A stretch of DNA of 64,000 bases from JANMEB01 sp041745295 (GTDB lineage Bacteria > Planctomycetota > Planctomycetia > Pirellulales > Pirellulaceae): the NCBI GenBank assembly GCA_041745295.1, contig JBGTJE010000080.1, forward strand, positions 57,015-121,014, given 5' to 3'. Each line of letters opens with the position of its first letter. Positions within the stretch are counted from its first letter, which is position 1. Of this stretch, positions 46,546 to 54,390 are shown in pieces. Below the pieces are notes generated by a model that did no database searches, was not told the DNA's origin, and worked only from the letters and a program-made list of their open reading frames with translations. Both the position numbers and the translations under genes were made by a program.

Positions 46546-48087
46546 ATGATTTTGCAAAATTCCCCCGTCCGATTATGTGTTCGAGTCGCCGTTACCGGCT
46601 TGCTGCTCGTGTTGCCATTCGCGGCTTGGGGACAAGACGATCGATTGCTCAAGTTTGAAGTGCAGCTCTCGCCCACCGTCAAAGTCGCCCCAACTACCGG
46701 CCGGCTGTTTGTCTTTGTCTCGGATCGCCGCTCGGGCGAGCCGATGAATGGCCTCAACTGGTTTTCGCCCCAGCCATTTTTCGCGGTCGACGTCAAGGAT
46801 TTCGCCCCTGGCCAATCGCGTGTGATCGACGCAGCGGCGATTGGCTTTCCCAAAACTTTGGCGGAATTGCCGGCCGGCGAATACCGCGTCCAAGCTCTTT
46901 TCGATCAAGATTTTTATTATCCCGATCCCGCCGACGGACCTGGCAACATGTACTCGAAAACCGAATCGCTCAAATTGAACCCGGAAAAATCCGGGACGAT
47001 TCAGTTGCACCTGGATCAAATCGTTCCCGAACCGGCATTCGTCGACACGCAATGGGTCAAATTCGTTCAGCAGCCTAGCAATTTGCTGAGCGATTTCCAT
47101 CATCGTGAAGTCATCGATCGCGTCGCCGTCGTTTTGCCGGCCAGCTATTATGAACAGCCGATGCGTCGTTATCCCGTGTTGTATGAAGTTTCCGGCTTCG
47201 GCGGATCGGTGCGAAGAATGGGCGCGCGCTATTCGAAGGAACCGCCTCAAGCTGCCGAAGGAGATGCCGAGTTCATTTACGTGATGCTTTCCGGAGAATG
47301 CAAGTGGGGTCACCACGTCTACGCGAACAGCGCCTCAAACGGACCCCGTGGCGATGCCTTGGTCCGAGAGATGATCCCGCATCTCGATCAAACGTTTCGC
47401 ACGGTCGCCGATCCGAGAGCCCGATTCGTCGCCGGTCATAGCAGCGGCGGCTGGTCGAGCCTTTGGTTGCAAGTGGCTTATCCGGAAACGTTTGGCGGAG
47501 TTTGGAGCACATCCCCCGATCCCGTCGATTTTCGCGATTGGCAAGGGACGAATTTGTACGCCGATCCGCCACCGAGCGTGTTCATTGACGAGCAAGGCCA
47601 TCGACGACCGTTGGCCCGTCGCGGAACGCAGCCGGTTCTTTGGTACGACGATTTTTGCAAGATGGACGACGTGCTGGGTCGCGGCGGCCAGTTGCGCTCC
47701 TTCGACGCCGTCTTCAGTCCGTTGTCCGACGACGGCGAACCCGCGCGCTGCTGGGACCGGTCTACCGGACGAGTCGATCCAAAGATTCTCGAGCATTGGA
47801 AAAAATATGACATTAGCTTGTTGCTCGAGCAGAATTGGCCGCAGCTTAAGGACAAACTTGCCGGCAAGATTCACATCGCGATGGGGGACCTGGACACGTT
47901 TTATTTGAACGGTGCAACGGAGCTACTCGGCAAACGCCTGACGGGACTCGGAAGCGACGCCGACGTCACAATGTTTCCCGGCAAAGACCACGGCTCGATT
48001 CTCACGCCTCAACTCCGCGCCGATCGCCAAAAGCAAATGACCGCCGCATTTTTGAAGTACTTCGACATGGACGGAACGCCGCGGTAA
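46546..48087 (+). CDS. Secreted alpha/beta-hydrolase, esterase-D type
   Basis: 513 residues. Signal peptide MILQNSPVRLCVRVAVTGLL with FAAWGQ. Residues 30-175 are a beta-rich N-terminal domain. The hydrolase follows: oxyanion region YPVLYEVSGFGG, nucleophile Ser in GHSSGGWSS, acid in MGDLDTFYLNGA and His in GKDHGSIL, so the triad is complete. Relatives are feruloyl or acetyl-xylan esterases and enterochelin-type esterases; the substrate is open. Confidence 0.88.
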   Translation: MILQNSPVRLCVRVAVTGLLLVLPFAAWGQDDRLLKFEVQLSPTVKVAPTTGRLFVFVSDRRSGEPMNGLNWFSPQPFFAVDVKDFAPGQSRVIDAAAIGFPKTLAELPAGEYRVQALFDQDFYYPDPADGPGNMYSKTESLKLNPEKSGTIQLHLDQIVPEPAFVDTQWVKFVQQPSNLLSDFHHREVIDRVAVVLPASYYEQPMRRYPVLYEVSGFGGSVRRMGARYSKEPPQAAEGDAEFIYVMLSGECKWGHHVYANSASNGPRGDALVREMIPHLDQTFRTVADPRARFVAGHSSGGWSSLWLQVAYPETFGGVWSTSPDPVDFRDWQGTNLYADPPPSVFIDEQGHRRPLARRGTQPVLWYDDFCKMDDVLGRGGQLRSFDAVFSPLSDDGEPARCWDRSTGRVDPKILEHWKKYDISLLLEQNWPQLKDKLAGKIHIAMGDLDTFYLNGATELLGKRLTGLGSDADVTMFPGKDHGSILTPQLRADRQKQMTAAFLKYFDMDGTPR

Positions 48088-48155
48088 AGACGTACCGAAA
48101 GCGCATTCGGGCGACATCGCTATCACGAATTATGCCCCGAGTTTGAAGTCTATCG

Positions 48156-49697
48156 TTATTCAAACACGGCAATAATCAAACTTCCGGAATCTAGTCTGCG
48201 AAATGCTTGACAACGAAATCTTTTTCCTCGGTCGAGGATTGGTGCAAACCAAATTGCAACTTCGCGCTTCAAATAGCCAATTTGATGTCTATTTGTGTCG
48301 AAGACTGCAACCGCATTCTCGTCGTACGGATTGGAAGGCTCTCGAATCATGGAAACCGAGTCGCCGATATTGAGGCGATCTATCCATTGTGACCGGCCTT
48401 CGTATTGGTCGCCAACGACCCGGAATGTATAGCGAGGCTCATCTGAGGTTGGTTGCCACTCGACATAGGGTGCGGTCGAGCTGCCACTTCGATTTAGGAT
48501 TGGCGGTGACGCGCTTGACCCCATGTTCGATTCTACCACCAGGGGAATAAATGCCTGTGTCGGTTCGGTTCCAAGAACGGGTTCACCAGTTATTGCGTGT
48601 TGAACAAGCATAGCAAATCGGTCCCATTCAGAAGAGTTCGTAGATGGACGTAGAAAAATGCTCTTGCCCGATGAACGCTTACAAAAGACGCCATCGCGGT
48701 ACCATCGGACGGCTTCCACTGAGGACAGATTGATTTTTTTTGCCGAGAACTTGCTAATCATCACGATTCGTTTGTCGGTGAGCACGCATTCGCCAACGCC
48801 AGTCGATTTCAAGTAATGGTCGTCACCGAGTGGAATTCCAGATGGCTTTTTTTGCTGTACAATTTCGAACCACTCAAGCGAATAGGCGACGATAATCGAT
48901 TCGTTTGAATTTGGAGAGAAATCGTTGACATTGATTCGCGGCGGACGGAAATTGTCAGTTGCTAATTGCCAGGCCAGTTCAGATCGCTCGAATCGCTTAA
49001 GCTGGTCATCCGAAAACGTCAAACTGACGCCCAGGCCCGTGGCCACTTGGCTCAGCCGATCCTTCTCTTGCGGATCTAGAAAACCATCTTCAAGAATATT
49101 CTCAATTAATTCATTGATGAGTCTGCCCGATTCGACGTTTAGAAGCGATTCAATCTCATCAGTTGGAATTCCTGCGGCTTGTCCGAATTCCAATAGCTTG
49201 CTCTTCTCCGTAAATGAAACAGTTCCATCGGCAATAAACGATTCGATGGCACTTACCAATTTTTGCCGGTTTTTCGAATCAATTTCGCGCTTACGCTCGG
49301 CCCTTCGTTCAAGTCGTTGTTGTTCTGCCTTGCGTTGCTCGACTAACTCCTGAATCGTCGAAATGGGTACTAAATTTCCGAGAACATATTTATCTTCCGT
49401 CAACTGCGGGCTTCGGACTTCCGTTTGAGCGTCAATTTCCTTGTGATTGACCAATGTCAGGAACTGTTCGTCCGATACCGGCCCGACTTCTTCAGCGCTA
49501 CGAAGCAAACGACTTCGTTTATAAAACCAATGAGTGGAAAGCTGATCAGAAATCGTCGTGGTCTGGTTCGCGTAAATTCGTACCGGACGCTTACACTTCG
49601 GACAATTGAGCCTTCGTCCCGTATGCTCTGACTTGAATTTAATTGACTGCTCACAGAATGAGCATCGAAAAACGTTGGAAGCATCGCTTGTGCTCAA
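48156..49697 (-). CDS. Multidomain protein: zinc ribbon, GYF-like, TerB-like, PH-like and HIRAN
   Basis: 513 residues. Order: zinc ribbon at 12-35 (CSFC and CPKC); a GYF_2/DUF4339-like segment at 55-115 (WFYKRSRLLRSAEEVGPVSD); a charged helix at 115-145; a TerB/EF-hand-like helical region at 148-235 (ADGTVSFTEKSKLLEFGQAA, then EDGFLDPQEKDRLS); a PH-like segment at 275-350 (YLKSTGVGECVLTDKRIVMI); and a HIRAN domain at 425-505 (IREPSNPYDENAVAVFDTN). HIRAN domains bind DNA ends in helicase proteins, but there is no helicase here. Looks AT-richer than its neighbours. Same strand as comM, 62 nt downstream. Confidence 0.8.
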   Translation of the reverse strand: MSTSDASNVFRCSFCEQSIKFKSEHTGRRLNCPKCKRPVRIYANQTTTISDQLSTHWFYKRSRLLRSAEEVGPVSDEQFLTLVNHKEIDAQTEVRSPQLTEDKYVLGNLVPISTIQELVEQRKAEQQRLERRAERKREIDSKNRQKLVSAIESFIADGTVSFTEKSKLLEFGQAAGIPTDEIESLLNVESGRLINELIENILEDGFLDPQEKDRLSQVATGLGVSLTFSDDQLKRFERSELAWQLATDNFRPPRINVNDFSPNSNESIIVAYSLEWFEIVQQKKPSGIPLGDDHYLKSTGVGECVLTDKRIVMISKFSAKKINLSSVEAVRWYRDGVFCKRSSGKSIFLRPSTNSSEWDRFAMLVQHAITGEPVLGTEPTQAFIPLVVESNMGSSASPPILNRSGSSTAPYVEWQPTSDEPRYTFRVVGDQYEGRSQWIDRLNIGDSVSMIREPSNPYDENAVAVFDTNRHQIGYLKREVAIWFAPILDRGKRFRCQAFRRLDSGSLIIAVFE

Positions 49698-49759
49698 TGT
49701 CTCCTCCGAATCTGCACGTCACTCATTACGCAACGCACCTGGAATCAAATCCTATCGAA

Positions 49760-51364
49760 TCACAATAGTTCCAAAATTCCGCCAGCCACGAAGCGTGCGG
49801 CTTCCTCTACATCGTCAGGCTCGATCAGGTTTCGGTTATTCAAATCGGCAATAGTTGTAGATACCTTTGCTAGTCGATCAACGGTACGTGTTGAGATCTG
49901 TCCTCTTGCGATGACCAATTTGTAGGTCACAAAACCAGCGTCGGAAAATCGACAAAAGTCCGCGACTTGTCCTCCGGGAATTGATGCATTATTTGAGATT
50001 GATGTCCCGGAAAATCGGTCATGCTGCTTCCGCCGAGCTCTTTGAACCGCCGCCCGCAATTTTGGCGATTCACCTTCTTGAATCTGAGCGAATCGTTCGT
50101 CAGTTGACAAAGGTTGTAGGAAAACCTGTAAGTCGATCCGATCCAAAAGCGGACCGCTTAGCTTTTTTTGATAACGTTCGATGGCCTTAGAATCACAAGT
50201 ACACCGCGCAGTGCCGGCAAAACCGCAGGGACACGGGTTCATTGCCGCAACTAGTGTAAATCGTGCGGGAAATTCCAGGCTGGCATTCACGCGACTAATA
50301 TTGACAAATCCATTTTCCAAAGGTTGTCGAAGCGCCTCCAATACTTGCCTTGAAAACTCGGGTAGCTCATCGAGAAACAGTACTCCATGGTGAGCCAACG
50401 TTATCTCGCCAGGACTCGGGACGCCAGAACCGCCTCCAACAAGTGCTTGCAATGACGCACTGTGGTGAACTGTGCGCACAGGACGACGAGTAACTGCTTG
50501 ACCATCTTGTTCCAATTTTCCGACTGCTGAATAGATTCGAGTCAATTCAACTTTCTCGGCATCGGTCAATTGAGGGAGTATTCCCGGAATCGCACTAGCC
50601 AGAAGTGACTTTCCTTCGCCGGGTGGCCCGATCAAAAGCAGATTGTGTCCTCCAGCGGCACAAATTATCGCTGCCCTCTTGGCGTCCTCTTGCCCTCGAA
50701 TTCTTCCGAAGTCCACTGCCTTATCAATGATCGGTTCAAATTTAATTGATTCGTCTAACGCGTTCTTAAGCTTTTCGTGACCTCGGAAATACTCCAGAAC
50801 TTCATCGAATGTTTCCACTGGAAAAACTTTGCACCCTTCGTGACCAGGCTTTGCAAGGATCAACGCACATTCTTTTTCGTTCCCTTTGGGCACAATCAAA
50901 GATTGGCCTGGCTTGGCACAAAATGCGAGCGACAATGCTCCTGGAACTCGACGCAACTCCCCGTGTATTCCAAGCTCACCAAACAAGATGAACTTGGATT
51001 CTTTGTCCTTAGATAGGTCTGGAAGCATGCCAGCAACCTGGAGCAGAATGACGGCTAATGGCAGATCAAGCCACGTTCCACTCTTTTCAATGCCGGCTGG
51101 CGCCAGGTTGATCAGAAGGCTCACTGGACTGTTCGCAATACCAAGCTTGCTAAATGATCCAGCGATTCGATGAAGTGATTCCTTTACCGCACCGCGAGTC
51201 ATTCCCGTAATTGAACAGCATTCAATGATGGGCTTGGGTGTTTTTAGCAACGCTGTGGCGCGTCCTTGCAATTCGATTATCTGTCCGTCAATCCCATTAA
51301 GGATTCCTCCATAAAGAGTATGATCCTTTCGAAGGAGTTGATCGTGCAGGTTAAAGCGAAGCAA
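49760..51364 (-). CDS. comM: ComM/YifB-type Mg-chelatase-like AAA ATPase
   Basis: 534 residues. An N-terminal Lon-like segment (residues 55-200: NLAPAGIEKSGTWLDLPLA, FGELGIHGELRRV), then a Mg-chelatase AAA core: Walker A GPPGEGKS, Walker B GVLFLDELPEF, zinc-like NPCPCGFAGTARCTC and the sensor region LSGPLLDRIDLQV. In Vibrio and others ComM is a branch-migration helicase that extends strand exchange in natural transformation. A pilus block is present elsewhere in the window. Base composition appears AT-richer than the surroundings. The 51365-51457 stretch upstream is empty. Confidence 0.92.
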   Translation of the reverse strand: MLRFNLHDQLLRKDHTLYGGILNGIDGQIIELQGRATALLKTPKPIIECCSITGMTRGAVKESLHRIAGSFSKLGIANSPVSLLINLAPAGIEKSGTWLDLPLAVILLQVAGMLPDLSKDKESKFILFGELGIHGELRRVPGALSLAFCAKPGQSLIVPKGNEKECALILAKPGHEGCKVFPVETFDEVLEYFRGHEKLKNALDESIKFEPIIDKAVDFGRIRGQEDAKRAAIICAAGGHNLLLIGPPGEGKSLLASAIPGILPQLTDAEKVELTRIYSAVGKLEQDGQAVTRRPVRTVHHSASLQALVGGGSGVPSPGEITLAHHGVLFLDELPEFSRQVLEALRQPLENGFVNISRVNASLEFPARFTLVAAMNPCPCGFAGTARCTCDSKAIERYQKKLSGPLLDRIDLQVFLQPLSTDERFAQIQEGESPKLRAAVQRARRKQHDRFSGTSISNNASIPGGQVADFCRFSDAGFVTYKLVIARGQISTRTVDRLAKVSTTIADLNNRNLIEPDDVEEAARFVAGGILELL

Positions 51365-51457
51365 TTTCGTCCTCTTAAGCTAGACAGAGATTTATCAGTT
51401 TAGCAATTGAAACCGAATCCGCAATTTGCCAACAAATTCAATGGGTGGCCAACGGTG

Positions 51458-51497
51458 CGTCATTCCGGGCTGAGCCCCGGAATCCATCTTCCATGGA
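51458..51497 (+). repeat. Left 40-bp inverted arm
   Basis: Core ATTCCGGG-CTGAGC-CCCGGAAT is itself palindromic (8-bp stem); outer part ends TCCATGGA. Perfect inverse of 52015-52054 and related to 53382-53421 and 53444-53483. Confidence 0.9.
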
Positions 51498-51631
51498 CGG
51501 GGGAAGTGCCAATCGCTTTTTCAATTCACTTTTTTGATACGCGCCTCTGAGACGATTTTCGGTTGCCGAAAGATGATCGATAATCCTGCGATCATTTCCA
51601 AATCGTTGCCAAGCTCGCGCGGAGTCTTAGG

Positions 51632-51925
51632 ATGGCCATTGAACCGGCAGTCTACATCCTGGCAAGCGGTTACAACGGAACATTATATATCGGAGTGACA
51701 TCGGACCTCATTCAACGCGTCTGGCAACACAAGAACGACCTCGCTCCCGGATTCACAAAACGGTATCAGGTCCATTGTCTCGTCTACTATGAATACCATC
51801 AGGATATGGACGCGGCAATTTTGAGGGAAAAGACAATCAAAAAGTGGAGAAGGTCTTGGAAGGTAGAACTCATTGAAAGTGTGAATCCAGAATGGCGGGA
51901 TTTGTGGGAGGAGATTCAAGGATAA
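51632..51925 (+). CDS. Stand-alone GIY-YIG endonuclease
   Basis: 97 residues. The GIY-YIG fold: VYILASGYNGTLYIGVTSDL carries the YIL and YIG strands, Arg follows in QRVWQHK, and the metal-binding Glu is in ILREKTIKKW. The length is that of the UvrC-like single-domain family. GGAG lies 7 nt before the ATG. It is the only gene between two perfect 40-bp inverted arms. Single-domain members have no settled role. Confidence 0.9.
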   Translation: MAIEPAVYILASGYNGTLYIGVTSDLIQRVWQHKNDLAPGFTKRYQVHCLVYYEYHQDMDAAILREKTIKKWRRSWKVELIESVNPEWRDLWEEIQG

Positions 51926-52014
51926 ATGTTTTTGTGTGGGTCGGCGTAACGCCAGTTTGGGACGGCAAGGCGACACCCGAGGTGATTGATCGGCGTGATG
52001 CGGCAACTCTCCCA

Positions 52015-52054
52015 TCCATGGAAGATGGATTCCGGGGCTCAGCCCGGAATGACG
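52015..52054 (-). repeat. Right 40-bp inverted arm
   Basis: Exact reverse complement of 51458-51497. Ends 21 nt before the trmH stop, so it may also act as the downstream hairpin of the trmH transcript. Confidence 0.9.
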
Positions 52055-52075
52055 GTGGGAGCGACGACCAATGAG

Positions 52076-52873
52076 CTACCCCACTCTCGTGAATTGATAG
52101 AGCAGCACCGCGGCGGCGGTGGCAACGTTGAGCGAATCGGTGGAACCGGACATGGGAATCGAGACTTCAACGTCGCTCATGGCAACTAATTCCGGATCGA
52201 GGCCGTGTGCTTCGTTGCCCAAGAGCAACACTATTCGCGCGGCCGGGCGCGGGAACGGCAACGGCGTGGCATTGGGCGAGCCGGTCGCTGCGACAATGCG
52301 AAAACTATGATCGCGTCGAAGCGTCTGCAACGTGTCGGACAGAGAAACTGGCTCGATCATCGGCAGCTGAAAGATATTTCCCATCGAGACACGAACGGTC
52401 CGGCGCGAAAACGGATCGGTCGATCGGTCGCCAACGAGCATCGCATCCGCGCCAAACGCCGTGGCGACGCGAATGATCGAGCCGAGATTGTCGGGCAACA
52501 CCGTGTGCGGACACGCCATGAGAGTCGACGATTGTGCGGTTAAGACCTGCGGGAAATTAGCAACCGAAGTGTGCTTCACGCGTCGCCCGCAGGCGATTAC
52601 ACCGGCGTGAAACTGAAAACCGACCAGTTGGGATACGAGCTCCGCGGGCAACACGAGCACTTGGGTTCGCGCAGGGATGTGCGCGCGAAACGAAGCGACG
52701 GCCGAATCCGCCAGCAGCACCGAGAGGACTTGGTAACTGCTTTCCAATAGTCGCCGCACGACCCAGCGGCCCTCGGCAATAAACCAATCCGAATCCCGCG
52801 TCCAATTGGTTTTTTTGAGATCGCGATAGGGATCCAATCGGGGATCGTCGAGCGAATCAATCGAACTGTACAC
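52076..52873 (-). CDS. TrmH/SpoU-family RNA 2'-O-methyltransferase
   Basis: 265 residues. An N-terminal substrate-binding part (residues 15-100, FIAEGRWVVRRLLES) is followed by the knotted SPOUT domain: LPDNLGSIIRVATAFGADA (motif 1), VLLLGNEAHGLDPEL (motif 2) and IPMSGSTDSLNVATAAA (motif 3). It methylates a 2'-OH in rRNA or tRNA; the site is unknown. It starts 6 nt after phhB, forming a two-gene unit. Confidence 0.93.
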   Translation of the reverse strand: MYSSIDSLDDPRLDPYRDLKKTNWTRDSDWFIAEGRWVVRRLLESSYQVLSVLLADSAVASFRAHIPARTQVLVLPAELVSQLVGFQFHAGVIACGRRVKHTSVANFPQVLTAQSSTLMACPHTVLPDNLGSIIRVATAFGADAMLVGDRSTDPFSRRTVRVSMGNIFQLPMIEPVSLSDTLQTLRRDHSFRIVAATGSPNATPLPFPRPAARIVLLLGNEAHGLDPELVAMSDVEVSIPMSGSTDSLNVATAAAVLLYQFTRVG

Positions 52874-52879
52874 CGGCCG

Positions 52880-53248
52880 TTACTTGGGTTTTTTTGTCTC
52901 GATTGGAATCTGATCTATTTTGGCGGCCAGAATGAAATCATTTTCGCTGAGTCCGCCGATGGCGTGTGTCCAGATTTCGATCCAAACGTTGCGGTAGCCT
53001 TCGAGGTGCAAATCGGGGTGATGGCCGTCCGCTTCGGCGACGACGGCAACTTGATTGAAGAATTCAAGGCCCGCCAAAAAATTCTTGACGACCCAATCTT
53101 TTCGGATTCGCTTCCCTTCGTGGGTGATTCGCCAGCCCGGCAAATTTTGCAATTGTCGTTGAGCTTGAGGTAGCGGACACGGGTCAACGCCCCCTTCGCA
53201 GGGAACGCATTTCTTCTCGGCTAATTGATGGCTGGTTTGAATATCCAT
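52880..53248 (-). CDS. phhB: Pterin-4a-carbinolamine dehydratase
   Basis: 122 residues, the normal length plus a Cys-containing N-terminus (CVPCEGGVDP) usual in this bacterial group. The catalytic region EADGHHPDLHLEGYRNVWIE, WTHAIGGLSENDFILAAKID is complete. It dehydrates 4a-hydroxytetrahydrobiopterin, normally recycling the cofactor of aromatic amino acid hydroxylases. Neither a hydroxylase nor an HNF-type partner is in the window. The gene lies beside the trp operon but is separated from it by a repeat. Confidence 0.93.
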   Translation of the reverse strand: MDIQTSHQLAEKKCVPCEGGVDPCPLPQAQRQLQNLPGWRITHEGKRIRKDWVVKNFLAGLEFFNQVAVVAEADGHHPDLHLEGYRNVWIEIWTHAIGGLSENDFILAAKIDQIPIETKKPK

Positions 53249-53381
53249 GGCGTCTCTCGCAAAGGAAAGGGCTTTCGTATCCCGGTCATTCTACCGCGAT
53301 ACAAAAATCGCATTGAGTCCCCGTTAGGTCCAAAGCAATAAAAGCGACGGAAATTACTTCGATCGACGTACACAACCCAAA

Positions 53382-53483
53382 GTCATTCCGGGCTGAGCCC
53401 CGGAATCCAGTCTTGCATGGACGCATGGTAGTTACTTCCCCCATCCGTGGAATTTGGATTCCGGGTCTCAGCCCGGAATGACG
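53382..53483. repeat. Gene-less 102-bp inverted-repeat unit (MITE-like)
   Basis: Arms 53382-53421 and 53444-53483 share the ATTCCGGGCTGAGCC core with the arms at 51458 and 52015 and face each other across 22 nt. GGGGGAAGT inside the right arm is also found inside the left arm of the large element. It may serve as a terminator after trpA. The rest of 53249-53542 holds nothing recognisable. Confidence 0.75.
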
Positions 53484-53542
53484 ATGAGCGCGACGGAGTC
53501 CCTGGCCAAGCCCGGAGTTACAACTCGGCAAGGTAGACGTTC

Positions 53543-54352
53543 TTACTTCTTCTTCGTCGCAGCTTTCATAGCGGAAGCGAATCGACTGAGGGATTCACTG
53601 CGTTCAGAAGCATCCTGCAGGTTCTCCCTTATGATCTGCACGATCGCCGATCCGACGATCGCTCCTCGCGCGCCGGCTTCGAGCGCCTCCCGCACATGCT
53701 CGGGAGTCGAAATTCCAAATCCCAACAAGGCCGGCGGCGCGCCGGCCTCTTCCAGGGCCGTGACCAATTCCCGAGTGGGCTTTTGCATCTCAGTTTGCAT
53801 CCCCGTCACGCCCGCCCGGCTCAACAAGTACGTATATCCGCGGCCCATTTCCGCGACGCGGAGCAAGCAGGCCTCGGACGCATTCGGCGGCACGATCAGG
53901 ATCGGCGCGATGCCCGCCGCTGTCGCAATTTCTGCGTACGGCCCAAGCTCAATGCTGGGAATGTCGGCGATCAGCACCGAGTCGACTCCCGCTTGGGCGG
54001 CCTGCGCAAAAAACGCTTCGGGGCGTCCGTGCACGATCAAATTGCTGTAGACCAGCAAGCCAATCGGAATTTCGGAATGCCGCTCGCGAACTTGTTGTAC
54101 GATTTGAAAACAGGTTTCAGGCGTGACGCCCGCGGCAATTGCGCGGCCCGCCGCCGCCTGGATGACCGGTCCGTCCGCGATCGGATCAGAAAACGGGATC
54201 CCCAGCTCGAGCGCGTCGGCCCCTCCGACAACCAATGCCTCGACGATCTCCAACGACGCCTCCGGATCCGGATCACCCAACACGACGAACGGCACAAACG
54301 CCCCTTCGCCCGCCGCCGCCAGTCGCGAGAACATTTTTTCGTAACGATCCAT
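53543..54352 (-). CDS. trpA: Tryptophan synthase alpha chain
   Basis: 269 residues from ATG 54352 (MDRYEKMFSRLAAAGEGAFV), chosen because E. coli TrpA starts MERYESLF and AAAGG precedes it; the frame opens at 54388. Catalytic Glu in GADALELGIPFSDP and Asp in VLIADIPS; TIM-barrel phosphate site in GFGISTPEHV. It splits indole-glycerol phosphate to indole and glyceraldehyde-3-phosphate. Ends MKAATKKK, closely resembling gamma-proteobacterial TrpA. Last gene of the operon. Confidence 0.95.
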   Translation of the reverse strand: MDRYEKMFSRLAAAGEGAFVPFVVLGDPDPEASLEIVEALVVGGADALELGIPFSDPIADGPVIQAAAGRAIAAGVTPETCFQIVQQVRERHSEIPIGLLVYSNLIVHGRPEAFFAQAAQAGVDSVLIADIPSIELGPYAEIATAAGIAPILIVPPNASEACLLRVAEMGRGYTYLLSRAGVTGMQTEMQKPTRELVTALEEAGAPPALLGFGISTPEHVREALEAGARGAIVGSAIVQIIRENLQDASERSESLSRFASAMKAATKKK

Positions 54353-54390
54353 GGATGCCTTTGCGTCGCGGTCGAAGCCGCGCCTCAATG

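Larger units (their letters stand above)
51458..52054. mobile_element. Inverted-repeat-bounded element carrying a GIY-YIG nuclease gene
   Basis: Arms 51458-51497 and 52015-52054 are identical over 40 bp in opposite orientation (CGTCATTCCGGGCTGAGCCC at the outer edge). A degenerate continuation (GGGGGAAGTGCC on the left, GGGAGAGTTGCC on the right) extends the arms to about 55 bp. Only the GIY-YIG gene lies inside. GTG flanks both ends, a possible 3-bp duplication or chance. No transposase is present. Confidence 0.6.

Noticed and set aside
46461..46853. Minus-strand frame upstream of the DUF1080 gene
   Set aside because: Antisense to the esterase signal peptide and N-terminus; no coding features.
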